64,000 nucleotides of DNA from Pseudomonas sp. ANT_J12 (GCF_008370045.1 NZ_VOBN01000021.1:1-64000), one strand, 5' to 3'. Numbered from the stretch's first letter, positions 25,013 to 35,163 are shown. The notes: generated from the sequence alone by a model not told the origin. Made by a program: numbers and translations.

Positions 25013-25966
25013 ATGGCAGTGCAGATTGCGGTGATCGATGACTGGCAGGACGTGGCCAGCGGCGTGGTGGACTGGTCAGTGCTCGACAGCATCGGCGACG
25101 TCAGTTTTATCCACGACTACCCAGCCGACAACGACACCTTGGCCGAACGCCTGGGCGGGTTCGAGGTGATCTGCGTGATGCGCGAGCGCACGCGGTTCGA
25201 CGAAGACCTGCTGCGCCGTTTGCCGAAACTGAAGTTGCTGGTCACCGGCGGCATGCGCAACGCCGCCCTGGACCTGAAAGCCGCCGCCGCGCTGGGAATT
25301 CAGGTCAGCGGCACCGACAGCTACAAACACGCGGCGCCGGAACTGACCTGGGCACTGATCATGGCCGCCACCCGCAACCTCGTCGCCGAAGCCAACGCCC
25401 TGCGCGCCGGCCTTTGGCAACAAGGCCTGGGCGGCGATCTGCATGGCAAGACCCTGGCGATTCTCGGCCTGGGCAGCATCGGCCAGCGCGTGGCGCAATT
25501 CGGCCAGGTGTTTGGCATGCGGGTGATCGCCTGGAGCGAAAACCTCACGACCGAACGGGCTGCCGAGGTTGGCGTGACCTATGTGAGCAAGCAGGAGTTG
25601 TTCGAACAGGCCGATGTGCTATCGGTGCATTTGGTGCTCAGCGACCGCAGTCGTGGGATCGTCGACGCTCAGGCGCTGGACTGGATGAAACCCACCGCGC
25701 TGCTGGTCAACACCGCGCGCGGGCCGATTGTCGATGAAGCGGCGCTGATCAAGGCGTTGCAGAAAAATCGGCTGGCGGGGGCGGCGCTGGATGTGTTCGA
25801 TGTGGAGCCGTTGCCCGCATTGCATCCGTTCAGAACGCTACCCAATGTGCTGGCCACGCCCCATGTCGGGTATGTCAGCCGACAGAATTACCAGCAGTTT
25901 TTTTCGCAGATGATTGAGGACATTCAGGGTTGGGCGGCAGGGGCGCCGGTTCGGTTGTTGACGTAA
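25013..25966 (+). CDS. D-2-hydroxyacid dehydrogenase (NAD-dependent)
   Basis: A 317-residue enzyme of the phosphoglycerate-dehydrogenase-like family. The Rossmann motif is LAILGLGSIGQRVAQFG (about 145), the catalytic Arg lies in LLVNTARGPIVDE, Glu in FDVEPLP and His in ATPHVGYVS. It reduces 2-keto acids to D-2-hydroxy acids or the reverse. It starts 10 bp after the hydrolase stop with GAGG before the ATG, so the two genes are probably co-transcribed. Confidence 0.93.
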   Translation: MAVQIAVIDDWQDVASGVVDWSVLDSIGDVSFIHDYPADNDTLAERLGGFEVICVMRERTRFDEDLLRRLPKLKLLVTGGMRNAALDLKAAAALGIQVSGTDSYKHAAPELTWALIMAATRNLVAEANALRAGLWQQGLGGDLHGKTLAILGLGSIGQRVAQFGQVFGMRVIAWSENLTTERAAEVGVTYVSKQELFEQADVLSVHLVLSDRSRGIVDAQALDWMKPTALLVNTARGPIVDEAALIKALQKNRLAGAALDVFDVEPLPALHPFRTLPNVLATPHVGYVSRQNYQQFFSQMIEDIQGWAAGAPVRLLT

Positions 25967-25980
25967 AACCCCGTTATCGT

Positions 25981-26050
25981 TCTTCGCGGGCAAGCCTCGC
26001 GCCTACAGGTTCACGCGATCCTCTGTAGGAGCGAGGCTTGCCCGCGAAGA
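25981..26050. repeat. REP pair
   Basis: Two facing arms (TTCGCGGGCAAGCCTCGC.. and ..GAGGCTTGCCCGCGAAGA) just after the dehydrogenase stop. Confidence 0.85.
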
Positions 26051-26499
26051 GGCCCTCACATTCACCACACCTCTGAAAAACCTTGCGCACCGCAATGGTG
26101 CAAAACCTCTTTCCCCCTCGCACACCCATGTGACTTGCACGTGACATTTTGGCCCGCCATTCCAAAAAAACATGCCCTTCGTCGGTGCGTTTACCCTCCG
26201 TATCTGCACGTCCGTACCTCTTTAAACCGATTGTCGAACAATTTTGCCATTTGGTCCGTGCCGCTCTAAGTTCTGGCCTAGACTGATTTTCGCGGGTTGA
26301 AACCGGTCGGTCACAAAGCGGGAAAATAGTCGAAACTTTTGCCTGTCGTGCAGAGTCCTCTCTAAGACAGGTGCGTTCCGACTGGTGCAATCCTTGCAGT
26401 AACCCTTGTATGAGCCGCTCCACCCTTTGTGCTTTAGCGTATTGGGCAGCCCTTGCTCCTCGATGCGTAGCGCGTTTGCGCCCGGCCACAGGATTCGGC

Positions 26500-26529
26500 C
26501 ACGAACACCGTTTGTGCCAGGCCTAGAAT
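26500..26529 (+). promoter_or_regulatory. Candidate glgA promoter
   Basis: The 504 bp from 26051 to 26554 hold no plausible gene. CTAGAAT at 26523-26529 resembles an RpoS-type -10 box and would give a short leader before the glgA ribosome site. A second one, CTAGACT, lies at 26278. An imperfect dyad CACGAAC-ACC-GTTTGTG (26500-26516) covers the -35 region. RpoS control is inferred from the osmotic and desiccation role of this locus in pseudomonads. Confidence 0.3.
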
Positions 26530-26554
26530 TAGATCAACAACACGGGAGATTCAT

Positions 26555-28135
26555 ATGATCAGTGCGGCTTTAGATATTCAGGGAGAACGTGCTCATCAGC
26601 AGGTCGGCGAATCGAGCGCCGTGAATGCCCCCAGCAGCAAGGTCATCAGCGTTCCCAAGACCCTTGCACCGGTGGCCAGTCAGAACCCGAACAAGAAAAA
26701 GGTTTTGTTTGTCACCTCGGAAATCGCCGATCTGGTGAAGACCGGCGGTCTGGGCGACGTCTCCGCGGCACTGCCCCGGGCCATGGCTCATTTGCACGAC
26801 GTGCGTGTGCTGATCCCCGGTTACCCGCAAGTGCTGCACAGCGAAAACCCGATCCACATCATTGGTGAACTCGGCGGTCATGCCGCATTGCCGCCCTGCA
26901 AGATCGGGCGCATGGACATGCCCGACGGCCTGGTCATTTACGTGTTGATCTGCCCCGAGCTCTACGAGCGCGAAGGCTCGCCCTACGGCGCCAATAACGG
27001 TCGCGACTGGCCGGACAACCACATTCGTTTCGCCCGCCTGGGCCTGGCCGCTGCCGATATCGCCGCCAACCTCGCGCAAATCCACTGGTGCCCGGACCTG
27101 GTGCACGCCCATGACTGGCCGGCCGGCCTGGCCCCTGCCTACATGCACTGGCGTGGACAACGCACCCCGACGCTCTTCACGATCCACAACCTCGCCTACC
27201 AAGGCGTGACCAGCCTCGGCTCTTGCCCGGAACTGGGTATTCCGATGCACGCGTTGCAACAAGAAGGCATGGAGTTCTACGGCAAGATGTCGTTCCTCAA
27301 GGCCGGCATGGCCTATTCGAGCCATATCACCACGGTCAGCGCCACCTACGCCCAGGAAATCACCACGCCAGCCTTTGGCTGCGGCCTCGACGGTTTTCTC
27401 GCCGCCAAGACCCAGCAAGGCTTGCTCAGCGGGATTCCCAACGGCATTGATGAAAGCTGGGACGCGGCCACCGATCCGCACCTGTTCTGCCCGTTCACCA
27501 TTGGCGACTGGGACGGCAAAGCCGTCAACGCCGCCCATGTCCGTGAGTTGTTCGGTCTTGAAGATTCCGAAGGCCCGCTGTTCGCCGTGGTGTCGCGGCT
27601 GGTCTACCAGAAAGGCCTCGACCTGACGGAAGCCGTAGCCGAATTCATCGTCGAAAACGGCGGGCAGATCGCAATCATCGGCCGTGGCGAGCCGGAAGAA
27701 GAACAAGCCATGCGCGAATTGGCGCTGCGCTTCCCCGGTCAAGTGGGTGTACGCATCGGCTTCAACGAAACCGACGCCCGCCGCATGTTCGCCGGCAGCG
27801 ATTTCCTGCTGATGCCGTCGCGTTACGAACCTTGCGGCCTGAGCCAGATGTACGCCCAGCGCTTCGGCTCATTGCCGGTGGCACGCAACACGGGCGGCCT
27901 GGCGGACACCATTGAAAACGGTGTGACCGGGTTCCTGTTCGACGAATCCACCGTCGAAAGTTACCGCGAAGCCGTGGGCCGTGCGTTCAAGGTGTTCGCT
28001 TTCCCCGATCTGCTCAACGCCATGCGCTGCCGTGCCATGGCCGCACCGTTCAACTGGTGCAAGGCGGTCGAACCCTACGCCGAACTCTACGAACAACTGG
28101 TGGCTAAAGCCTTGGGTAAATCGGGCCACAAATAA
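26555..28135 (+). CDS. glgA: Glycogen (alpha-glucan) synthase GlgA
   Basis: A 526-residue GT5 glucosyltransferase that extends alpha-1,4-glucan from a nucleotide sugar. The nucleotide-sugar motif KTGGLGDVSAALPRAM lies near residue 62, with LFVTSEIADLVKTGG before it; the C-terminal GT-B half has VSRLVYQKGLDL and the retaining-GT signature SRYEPCGLSQMYAQRFG. About 48 residues precede the usual GlgA start, and no internal Met offers a shorter form, so the extension seems real. GGGAG lies 7 bp before the ATG. It heads the rightward operon glgA-treZ-malQ-treY. No glgC is present in the window, so its ADP-glucose source is unclear. Confidence 0.96.
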   Translation: MISAALDIQGERAHQQVGESSAVNAPSSKVISVPKTLAPVASQNPNKKKVLFVTSEIADLVKTGGLGDVSAALPRAMAHLHDVRVLIPGYPQVLHSENPIHIIGELGGHAALPPCKIGRMDMPDGLVIYVLICPELYEREGSPYGANNGRDWPDNHIRFARLGLAAADIAANLAQIHWCPDLVHAHDWPAGLAPAYMHWRGQRTPTLFTIHNLAYQGVTSLGSCPELGIPMHALQQEGMEFYGKMSFLKAGMAYSSHITTVSATYAQEITTPAFGCGLDGFLAAKTQQGLLSGIPNGIDESWDAATDPHLFCPFTIGDWDGKAVNAAHVRELFGLEDSEGPLFAVVSRLVYQKGLDLTEAVAEFIVENGGQIAIIGRGEPEEEQAMRELALRFPGQVGVRIGFNETDARRMFAGSDFLLMPSRYEPCGLSQMYAQRFGSLPVARNTGGLADTIENGVTGFLFDESTVESYREAVGRAFKVFAFPDLLNAMRCRAMAAPFNWCKAVEPYAELYEQLVAKALGKSGHK

Positions 28136-28151
28136 GAAGAGGTTTTCAAAG

Positions 28152-29945
28152 ATGCCGTTACGGACCCTTGAGACCTGGCCCCACGGCGCAATCATGCTGG
28201 ACGCAGAACACACGCGTTTTGCCTTGTGGGCGCCAGATGCGTTCGACGTCAGTGTCGAACTGGATGATGGACAATCCATACCGCTGCAACCCCAGGCCGA
28301 TGGCTGGTTTGTGATTCAGACCCGCTGCCCGGCCGGCACGCGATACCGCTACAACATCGATGGCGAACAGGAGGTGCCCGACCCGGCCTCCCGCGCCCAG
28401 GCCGGGGACCTCGACCGCCACAGCGTGGTGGTCGACCCCCTCGCCTACCACTGGCAACACAACGACTGGCAAGGTCGGCCGTGGCATGAGGCGGTGATCT
28501 ACGAATTGCACGTCGGCACGCTCGGCGGCTTCAGCGCGGTCGAGCAGCACCTGCCGCGCCTGGTCGAACTGGGCGTCACCGCGATCGAACTGATGCCACT
28601 GGCGCAATTCCCCGGCGAGCGCAATTGGGGCTACGACGGGGTCCTGCCCTACGCGCCCCAGGCCTCCTACGGTTCCCCCGAACAACTCAAGCACCTGATC
28701 GACACGGCCCACGGCCATGGCCTGGCGGTGATTCTCGACGTGGTCTACAACCACTTCGGCCCCGACGGCAATTACCTGCATCGCTACGCCAAGGGTTTCT
28801 TCCGCGAAGACAAACACACGCCGTGGGGCGCGGCCATCGACTTCCGCCGCCGCGAGGTGCGTGACTTCTTTATCGAAAACGCGCTGATGTGGCTGCAGGA
28901 ATACCGCTTCGACGGCTTGCGCCTGGACGCGGTGCACGCCATCGAAGACCCGGACTTCCTCCAGGAACTGGCGCAACGGGTACGCCGCCAGACCGAGCCG
29001 GGTCGGCACGTCTGGCTAAACCTGGAAAACGAACACAACCAGGCCAGCCTGCTGGAGCAAGGCTTCGACGCGCAGTGGAACGACGACGGGCACAACGCCC
29101 TGCATGTGCTGCTGACCGGCGAAACCGACGCCTATTACGCCGACTACGCCGAAAACCCCACCGAGCAACTGGCGCGCTGCCTGAGCGAAGGCTTTGTGTT
29201 CCAGGGCCACATCAATCGCCACGGTGAAGCGCGGGGCGAGCCCAGCGGTCACTTGCCGCCGAGCGCGTTTGTGCTGTTTTTGCAGAACCACGATCAGATC
29301 GGCAACCGCGCCTTTGGCGAACGCCTGCATCAACTGGCGCCGACCGATGCGTTGAAAGCCGCCACCGCGTTGCTGCTGCTGTCCCCGATGATCCCGCTGA
29401 TGTTCATGGGCGACGAGTTCGCCGCCGCGCAACCCTTCCTGTTTTTCACCAGCCATCACGGTGAACTGGCGGAACTGGTGCGCGAGGGGCGGCGTAATGA
29501 ATTTGCGGCGTTCAGCGCGTTCAAGGATCCGCACAAACGGGAAAAGATCCCCGACCCGAACGCGCCCGACACCTTTGAGGCGTCACAGCCGCGCCCGGCG
29601 GATGAGCCGGAGCAACAGGCGATTCACGCGTTGTATCGGCACCTGCTGAAACTGCGCCATGAGCACATCGTTGCGCACCTGCCCGGCGCCCGCGCCTTGG
29701 GCGCTGAGGTGCTGGGCGCCGGTGCCGTGTCCGCGCGCTGGCGCCTGGGCAACGGCAACCTGCTGCGTATTGACCTGAACCTCAGCGACACGCCTGTGGT
29801 CCACCCTCCACAGGCCGATGCGTTGCTGTTGTTCGAACACCCGCCCGCATCCGACCTGCTGAATCAGAGCAGCCTCGCCCCATTTAGCGTGCTCGTCAGC
29901 CTCACGGCTGCAAACCCTTTGCTACCTGATGGAGAGCGCCTATGA
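28152..29945 (+). CDS. treZ: Malto-oligosyltrehalose trehalohydrolase TreZ
   Basis: A 597-residue GH13 enzyme that cuts trehalose from the end of malto-oligosyltrehalose made by TreY. Layout: N-terminal CBM48-like domain (TRFALWAPDAFDVSVELDDG), then the catalytic barrel with ELHVGTLGGFSAVEQHLPRL, the nucleophile in RFDGLRLDAVHAI, the acid/base Glu in WLNLENEHNQ and QNHDQIGNRA. The ATG at 28152 lies 16 bp after the glgA stop and is the first plausible start. The malQ gene starts within its last codon. Confidence 0.95.
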   Translation: MPLRTLETWPHGAIMLDAEHTRFALWAPDAFDVSVELDDGQSIPLQPQADGWFVIQTRCPAGTRYRYNIDGEQEVPDPASRAQAGDLDRHSVVVDPLAYHWQHNDWQGRPWHEAVIYELHVGTLGGFSAVEQHLPRLVELGVTAIELMPLAQFPGERNWGYDGVLPYAPQASYGSPEQLKHLIDTAHGHGLAVILDVVYNHFGPDGNYLHRYAKGFFREDKHTPWGAAIDFRRREVRDFFIENALMWLQEYRFDGLRLDAVHAIEDPDFLQELAQRVRRQTEPGRHVWLNLENEHNQASLLEQGFDAQWNDDGHNALHVLLTGETDAYYADYAENPTEQLARCLSEGFVFQGHINRHGEARGEPSGHLPPSAFVLFLQNHDQIGNRAFGERLHQLAPTDALKAATALLLLSPMIPLMFMGDEFAAAQPFLFFTSHHGELAELVREGRRNEFAAFSAFKDPHKREKIPDPNAPDTFEASQPRPADEPEQQAIHALYRHLLKLRHEHIVAHLPGARALGAEVLGAGAVSARWRLGNGNLLRIDLNLSDTPVVHPPQADALLLFEHPPASDLLNQSSLAPFSVLVSLTAANPLLPDGERL

Positions 29946-32020
29946 GCGATGCGCAACTGGAAATACTGGCCAGCCGAGCTGGCCTGGCGGTCGATTGGAT
30001 CGACGCCAATGGCCGTCCACAGAAAGTCACCCCGGCCGTGCTGCGCGCGGTGCTGATCGGGCTCGGCCACCCGGCCAGCACGGCCCAGGAAATCGACGCC
30101 AGCCTCCTGCAATTGCAAGAGCTCCAGCAAACCCGGCACTTGCCGCCGCTGATCACCGCGGATTTCGGCAAAGGCCTGGATCTGGCGCGCTATTTCGAGC
30201 CCGAAACACCGTGCGAAGTGCACCTGGAAGACGGTTCGCGCCTGCACCTCAAACTCGATGCCGAAGCAGTCCTGCCCGGCTTGATCCCGGTCGGCTATCA
30301 GCACGTCAGCATCGACGGCCAATCCTTCACGTTGGCCGTGGCCCCGGAACGCTGCTACAGCGTCGGTGACGCGGTCGACAGTCCGATCCCGCGCACCTGG
30401 GGCCTGAGCGTGCAGCTCTATTCCCTGCGTCGTCCCGGCGATGGCGGCTTTGGCGATACCCAGGCGTTGGAAGAGCTGGCCCGAGTGGCCGGCGAACGCG
30501 GTGCCGAAGCGTTGGCGATCAGCCCGATGCACGCGATGTTCAGCAGCGACACCCACCGCTATAGCCCGTATTCACCGTCCAGCCGTTTGTTCCTCAACAG
30601 CCTTTATGCCGCGCCGGGGGCGATCCTCGGCGAACGCGCCCTGCGTGACGCGATTGACGCCACCGGGCTGGCCGAGCAACTGCAAGCACTCGAAGCCCTG
30701 CCGCTGATCAACTGGCCGGTGGCCGCTGAAGCCAAACACCGGTTGTTGCAGGCGCTCTACGAAGGCTTCGTCCAGGGCGAACACCCTTTGCACGAAGACT
30801 TCAGCAGCTTCCGCCACGCCGGCGGCGAAGCCCTGGAAAACCACTGCCGTTTCGAAGCGATCCAGGAAGCCCGCGCCGCTCGCGGTGAAGACCTGGACTG
30901 GCGGCACTGGCCGCAGGAATGGCAGGACCCGCGCAGCACCGCGCTGGCCGACTTTGCCGAAGAAAACGCCGGCCGTATCGGCTTCTTCGCCTTCTGCCAA
31001 TGGTTGATCGACCGCTGCCTGGCCCGTGCGCAAACCGCTGCAGTCAGCGCCGGCATGGGCATTGGCCTGGTGGCGGACCTCGCAGTCGGCGCCGATGGCG
31101 GTGGCAGCCAGGCCTGGAGTCGTCAGGACGAATTGCTCGCCTCGCTGACCGTCGGCGCACCGCCGGACATCCTCAACCGTACCGGCCAAGGCTGGGGCAT
31201 TTCCGCGTTTTCCCCGGAAGGCCTGGTGCGTAACGGCTTTCGCGCGTTCATCGAAATGCTTCGGGCCAACTTCGCCCACGCCGGTGGCCTGCGCATCGAC
31301 CATGTGATGGGCCTGCAACGTTTGTGGGTGATCCCCAACGACGCACCGCCGGCCGATGGCGCCTACCTGTATTACCCGGTGGACGACCTGCTGCGTCTGC
31401 TGACCCTCGAATCCCATCGACATCAGGCAATCGTGCTCGGCGAAGACCTGGGCACGGTGGCCGACGGCCTGCGGGAAAAACTCATCGCCCGCTCGATCCT
31501 CGGCATGCGCGTGCTGTTGTTTGAACAGGACAACACCCACTTCAAGTCGATCCTCGACTGGCCGGACAACGCCCTGGCGACCACCAGCACCCATGACTTG
31601 CCGACACTCAACGGCTGGTGGCACGGCCATGACATCGACTGGAATGCGCGTCTCGGCCTGGTGGATGCCCCAGGTGAGATCGAGTGGCGCCATCACCGCG
31701 AACGCGAGCGCGAAGGCTTGCGCCGGGTCTTGAGTGAAGACCCGCAGAACTTTCGCGAAGAGTCCCACGAATCCGATCAGGTGCTCGACGCTGCCATCCG
31801 GTTCCTCGGCCACACCCGTGCGCCGCTGGTGCTGCTGCCGCTGGAAGATGCCCTGGGCATCGAACAGCAAGCCAACCTGCCGGGCACCACCGATTCGCAC
31901 CCGAACTGGTCGCGACGCCTGCGCGGCGGCAGTGAAGCCTTGCTCGATGACCCGGACGCCGCCCGGCGCCTGGAACTGCTCGCCTGCGCGCGACTTCAGG
32001 CGGCCGAGCGTGACCAATGA
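29942..32020 (+). CDS. malQ: 4-alpha-glucanotransferase (amylomaltase)
   Basis: A 692-residue GH77 enzyme that transfers malto-oligosaccharide segments between chains and can release glucose. Marks are SVQLYSLRRPGDGGFGDTQA, AISPMHAMFSSDTHRYSPYS, GLVADLAVGADGGGSQAW, the catalytic GGLRIDHVMGLQRLW and AIVLGEDLGTV. Its ATG overlaps the treZ stop by 4 bp and treY overlaps its own stop by 4 bp, so the three are tightly coupled. In this pathway it remodels short chains for TreY and recycles maltose. Confidence 0.95.
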   Translation: MSDAQLEILASRAGLAVDWIDANGRPQKVTPAVLRAVLIGLGHPASTAQEIDASLLQLQELQQTRHLPPLITADFGKGLDLARYFEPETPCEVHLEDGSRLHLKLDAEAVLPGLIPVGYQHVSIDGQSFTLAVAPERCYSVGDAVDSPIPRTWGLSVQLYSLRRPGDGGFGDTQALEELARVAGERGAEALAISPMHAMFSSDTHRYSPYSPSSRLFLNSLYAAPGAILGERALRDAIDATGLAEQLQALEALPLINWPVAAEAKHRLLQALYEGFVQGEHPLHEDFSSFRHAGGEALENHCRFEAIQEARAARGEDLDWRHWPQEWQDPRSTALADFAEENAGRIGFFAFCQWLIDRCLARAQTAAVSAGMGIGLVADLAVGADGGGSQAWSRQDELLASLTVGAPPDILNRTGQGWGISAFSPEGLVRNGFRAFIEMLRANFAHAGGLRIDHVMGLQRLWVIPNDAPPADGAYLYYPVDDLLRLLTLESHRHQAIVLGEDLGTVADGLREKLIARSILGMRVLLFEQDNTHFKSILDWPDNALATTSTHDLPTLNGWWHGHDIDWNARLGLVDAPGEIEWRHHREREREGLRRVLSEDPQNFREESHESDQVLDAAIRFLGHTRAPLVLLPLEDALGIEQQANLPGTTDSHPNWSRRLRGGSEALLDDPDAARRLELLACARLQAAERDQ

Positions 32021-34812
32021 ATCAAGCCCTCATTCAGCCGCTGCGCGCGACCCTGCGCCTGCAATTTCATAAAGGGTTCACCCTGGACGATGCGGTGCCG
32101 CTGGTGCCGTACTTCGCCCGCCTGGGCATCAGCCATGTCTACGCCTCGCCGCTGCTCAGCGCCCGCGCCGGATCGATGCATGGCTACGACGTGGTGGACC
32201 CGACCACGGTTAACCCGGAACTCGGCGGTGAAGCGGCGTTGCGCCGTTTGGTCGCGGCCCTGCGCGAGCAGAAAATGGGGCTGATCCTCGACATCGTCTC
32301 CAATCACATGGCCGTCGGCGGCGGCGACAACCCGTGGTGGCTGGACTTGCTGGAATGGGGACGCCTGAGTCCCTACGGTGAGTTTTTCGACATCCAGTGG
32401 CATTCGCCGGACCCATTGATGGAAGGCCAATTGTTGCTGCCGTTCTTGGGCAGCGACTACGGCGTGGCGTTGCAGGACGGCACCCTGCCCCTGCGCTTCG
32501 ATGCCGGGCGCGGCGAGTTTTTCGTCGAGCACTACGACCATCACTTTCCAATCTGCCCGACCTGGTACGGCGAGCTGCTCAAGCCCAACGAGCAACTGAA
32601 CGCCGAACAGACCGAACAACTGAAATTCCTCAGCGACCGTTTTGCGGCGCTGAGCTTTCAGACCGACGCCCACAGCCTGGCGATTCCCCTGCAAGAGGAA
32701 CTGCGCGAGTTGGCGGGCGACCCGGCAATCCTGCACGCCCTCCAACAGCAGATCAGCACCTATGACTCGCTGACACCAGAAGGCTTCCACAACCTGCACA
32801 ACCTGCTGGAGCGCCAGAGTTATCGGCTGGCCAGTTGGCGCACGGCGGCGGATGACATCAACTGGCGGCGCTTTTTCGATGTCAACGAACTCGGCGGTTT
32901 GCGCGTTGAGCGCCCGGCCGTGTTCGAAGCCACCCACGCAAAAATCTTCGAGCTGATCACCGAAGGCCTGGTGGACGGCTTGCGCATTGACCACATCGAC
33001 GGCCTCGCCGACCCACGGGGTTATTGCCGCAAACTGCGCCGCCGGGTCGATAGCCTGTCGCCAGAGCGGCACTTGCCGATCTACGTCGAAAAGATCCTCG
33101 GCGAAGGCGAAACCCTGCACCGCGACTGGTCGGTGGACGGCACCACCGGTTACGAATTCATGAACCAGTTGTCGCTGCTGCAACACGACCCGGCCGGCGC
33201 TGAAACCCTGGGCGAGTTGTGGAACCGTCACAGCGAGCGCCCCGCCGAATTCATCCAGGAAGCACGACTGGCACGCCAGCAGATCCTCAATGGCTCGCTA
33301 GCCGGGGATTTCGAAAGCGTCGCCCAAGCGCTGTTGCAAGTGGCCCGGGATGACGTGATGACCCGCGACCTGACCCTCGGCGCGATCCGCCGGGCCTTGC
33401 AGGAATTGATCGTGCATTTCCCGGTGTACCGCACCTACATCAGCCCCCGTGGCCGCTCGGCCGAGGACGATGTGTTTTTCCAGCAAGCCATGGACGGTGC
33501 GCGGCTGACGCTGAGCGAGGCCGACTGGCCGGTGCTCGATTGCCTGGCCGGCTGGCTTGGCGGCGAGCCTTGGCGCAAGCGCCCGATGGGCCGCCAGCGC
33601 AAGATCCTCAAGCATGCCTGCGTACGCTTTCAGCAGCTGACGTCGCCGGCGGCGGCCAAGGCTGTGGAAGACACCGCGTTCTATCGCTCGGCGGTGTTGC
33701 TGTCGCGCAATGACGTGGGCTTCAGCACCGAGCAGTTCAGTGCGCCGGTCAGCGACTTCCATGCGGTGTGCCGCAGTCGCCTCGACACCTTCCCGAACAA
33801 TCTGCTGGCCACCGCGACCCACGACCACAAACGCGGGGAAGACACCCGGGCGCGGCTCGCGGTGTTGAGTGAGCGCAGCACGTGGTACGCCGAACAGGTC
33901 GAGCACTGGCGGGAAATGGCGCGAGCACTGCGCAGCGATGACAGCGCGCCGTCGCCGGGTGACGAGTTGATTCTGTATCAGGCGATTCTCGGCAGTTGGC
34001 CGCTGGAACTGCGCAGCAACGATCAACCAGCCCTGGCGGACTACGCCAAACGCCTGTGGCAGTGGCAGCAAAAAGCCCTGCGCGAAGCCAAGCTGCAAAG
34101 CAGTTGGAGCGCGCCGAACGACGCTTACGAGCAAGCCACCGAAGCCTTTCTCAACCGGCTGTTGCTGAGCGCTGAAGGACAGGCATTGCGCACCGCCCTC
34201 GCTGAAGCGGCGCAGGCCATTGCCGCACCCGGTGCGTTGAATGGTTTGGCGCAAACCTTGCTGCGCATGACCGTGCCGGGGGTGCCGGACCTCTATCAGG
34301 GCAACGACTTCTGGGACTTTACCCTGGTCGATCCGGACAACCGCCGCCCCGTGGATTACCCGGCCCGTGAACAGGCGTTGCAGGCACCGTTCGAACTGCC
34401 GCCGTTGCTGACGAACTGGCGTGACGGGCGCATCAAGCAGCGCCTGATCGCCACGACGTTGCAGCGCCGGGCCGAGCACGCCGAGCTGTTCCGTCAAGGG
34501 GCCTATCATGCCCTTGAAGTGGTCGGCAGCGAGGCGCATCGGGTGTTGGCGTTTGCTCGCCAGCACGCACACACCTGGGCCATCGTGATCGTGCCGATCC
34601 GCTGTGCCGGGCTGCTGGAAAACAGTGCCGAACCTCAGGTTGGCGCGCCGCAGTGGGGCGATACCCGGGTCAAATTACCGTTCGCCGCCCCGGACCAAAA
34701 CCTGAAGGGACTTTTTTCCACCGTAGCAGTCACAAACCACAGGGAGCTGAATATCAGCGCCGCGCTGGGGGATTTCCCGGTCAATCTCTTTATCCAAACT
34801 ATCGACACTTGA
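32017..34812 (+). CDS. treY: Malto-oligosyltrehalose synthase TreY
   Basis: A 931-residue GH13 enzyme that converts the reducing-end alpha-1,4 bond of a malto-oligosaccharide to an alpha,alpha-1,1 bond. Marks are TLRLQFHKGFTLDDAVPLVP at the start, SPLLSARAGSMHGYDVVDP, NHMAVGGGDNPWW, the catalytic GLRIDHIDGLADPRGY and Glu in IYVEKILGEGE. TATHDHKRGEDTRARLAVLS and VPGVPDLYQGNDFWDFTLVD are also typical. Length suits the family (700-950). It pairs with TreZ to make trehalose from glucan. Confidence 0.95.
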   Translation: MNQALIQPLRATLRLQFHKGFTLDDAVPLVPYFARLGISHVYASPLLSARAGSMHGYDVVDPTTVNPELGGEAALRRLVAALREQKMGLILDIVSNHMAVGGGDNPWWLDLLEWGRLSPYGEFFDIQWHSPDPLMEGQLLLPFLGSDYGVALQDGTLPLRFDAGRGEFFVEHYDHHFPICPTWYGELLKPNEQLNAEQTEQLKFLSDRFAALSFQTDAHSLAIPLQEELRELAGDPAILHALQQQISTYDSLTPEGFHNLHNLLERQSYRLASWRTAADDINWRRFFDVNELGGLRVERPAVFEATHAKIFELITEGLVDGLRIDHIDGLADPRGYCRKLRRRVDSLSPERHLPIYVEKILGEGETLHRDWSVDGTTGYEFMNQLSLLQHDPAGAETLGELWNRHSERPAEFIQEARLARQQILNGSLAGDFESVAQALLQVARDDVMTRDLTLGAIRRALQELIVHFPVYRTYISPRGRSAEDDVFFQQAMDGARLTLSEADWPVLDCLAGWLGGEPWRKRPMGRQRKILKHACVRFQQLTSPAAAKAVEDTAFYRSAVLLSRNDVGFSTEQFSAPVSDFHAVCRSRLDTFPNNLLATATHDHKRGEDTRARLAVLSERSTWYAEQVEHWREMARALRSDDSAPSPGDELILYQAILGSWPLELRSNDQPALADYAKRLWQWQQKALREAKLQSSWSAPNDAYEQATEAFLNRLLLSAEGQALRTALAEAAQAIAAPGALNGLAQTLLRMTVPGVPDLYQGNDFWDFTLVDPDNRRPVDYPAREQALQAPFELPPLLTNWRDGRIKQRLIATTLQRRAEHAELFRQGAYHALEVVGSEAHRVLAFARQHAHTWAIVIVPIRCAGLLENSAEPQVGAPQWGDTRVKLPFAAPDQNLKGLFSTVAVTNHRELNISAALGDFPVNLFIQTIDT

Positions 34813-34833
34813 GTTCAGTTCAGGAGCATTGCG

Positions 34834-35163
34834 ATGAGTACCGAAGATAAACGCGTTCGCGAATTTGCCTATCAAATCTGGGAGTCCGAAGGCAAGCCAG
34901 AAGGCCAGGAAGAACGTCATTGGGAGATGGCGCGCAAACTGGCTGAAGCGGAAGCCCTGGCACCCAAGAAATCGTCGAAAGCAGCCGCCGGCAAGACCCC
35001 GGCTGCCAGCAAGGCTAACGGCAAGCTCGACGCCAAGCCCGACAGCAAGGCGCCAGCAGCGAAGGCCAAAGCCAAACCGGCTGCGGCGGCAAAAGTAACC
35101 CCGCCAGGGGAAAAAGCTGCCGAGAAGAAACCACGTACCGCGAAAAAACCACCTGCGGTCTGA
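34834..35163 (+). CDS. DUF2934 protein with Lys/Ala/Pro-rich tail
   Basis: A 109-residue protein. The first 40 residues form a DUF2934 motif (RVREFAYQIWESEGKPEGQE, then ERHWEMARKLAEAEAL). The rest is a low-complexity, histone-H1-like tail of Lys, Ala and Pro (KKSSKAAAGKTPAASKANGK and similar). DUF2934 proteins recur in trehalose/glycogen loci; function is unknown. CAGGAG lies before the ATG, 21 bp after treY, so it belongs to the operon. The tail could bind DNA or polyanions, which is speculation. Confidence 0.85.
   Translation: MSTEDKRVREFAYQIWESEGKPEGQEERHWEMARKLAEAEALAPKKSSKAAAGKTPAASKANGKLDAKPDSKAPAAKAKAKPAAAAKVTPPGEKAAEKKPRTAKKPPAV

Noticed and set aside
25974..26489. A 171-codon minus-strand frame in the gap before glgA
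   Set aside because: It runs through a REP pair and has no plausible domain or ribosome site; the gap is better seen as a long promoter region.
28158..29009. A minus-strand frame of 283 codons across treZ
   Set aside because: Antisense shadow of a conserved GH13 enzyme.
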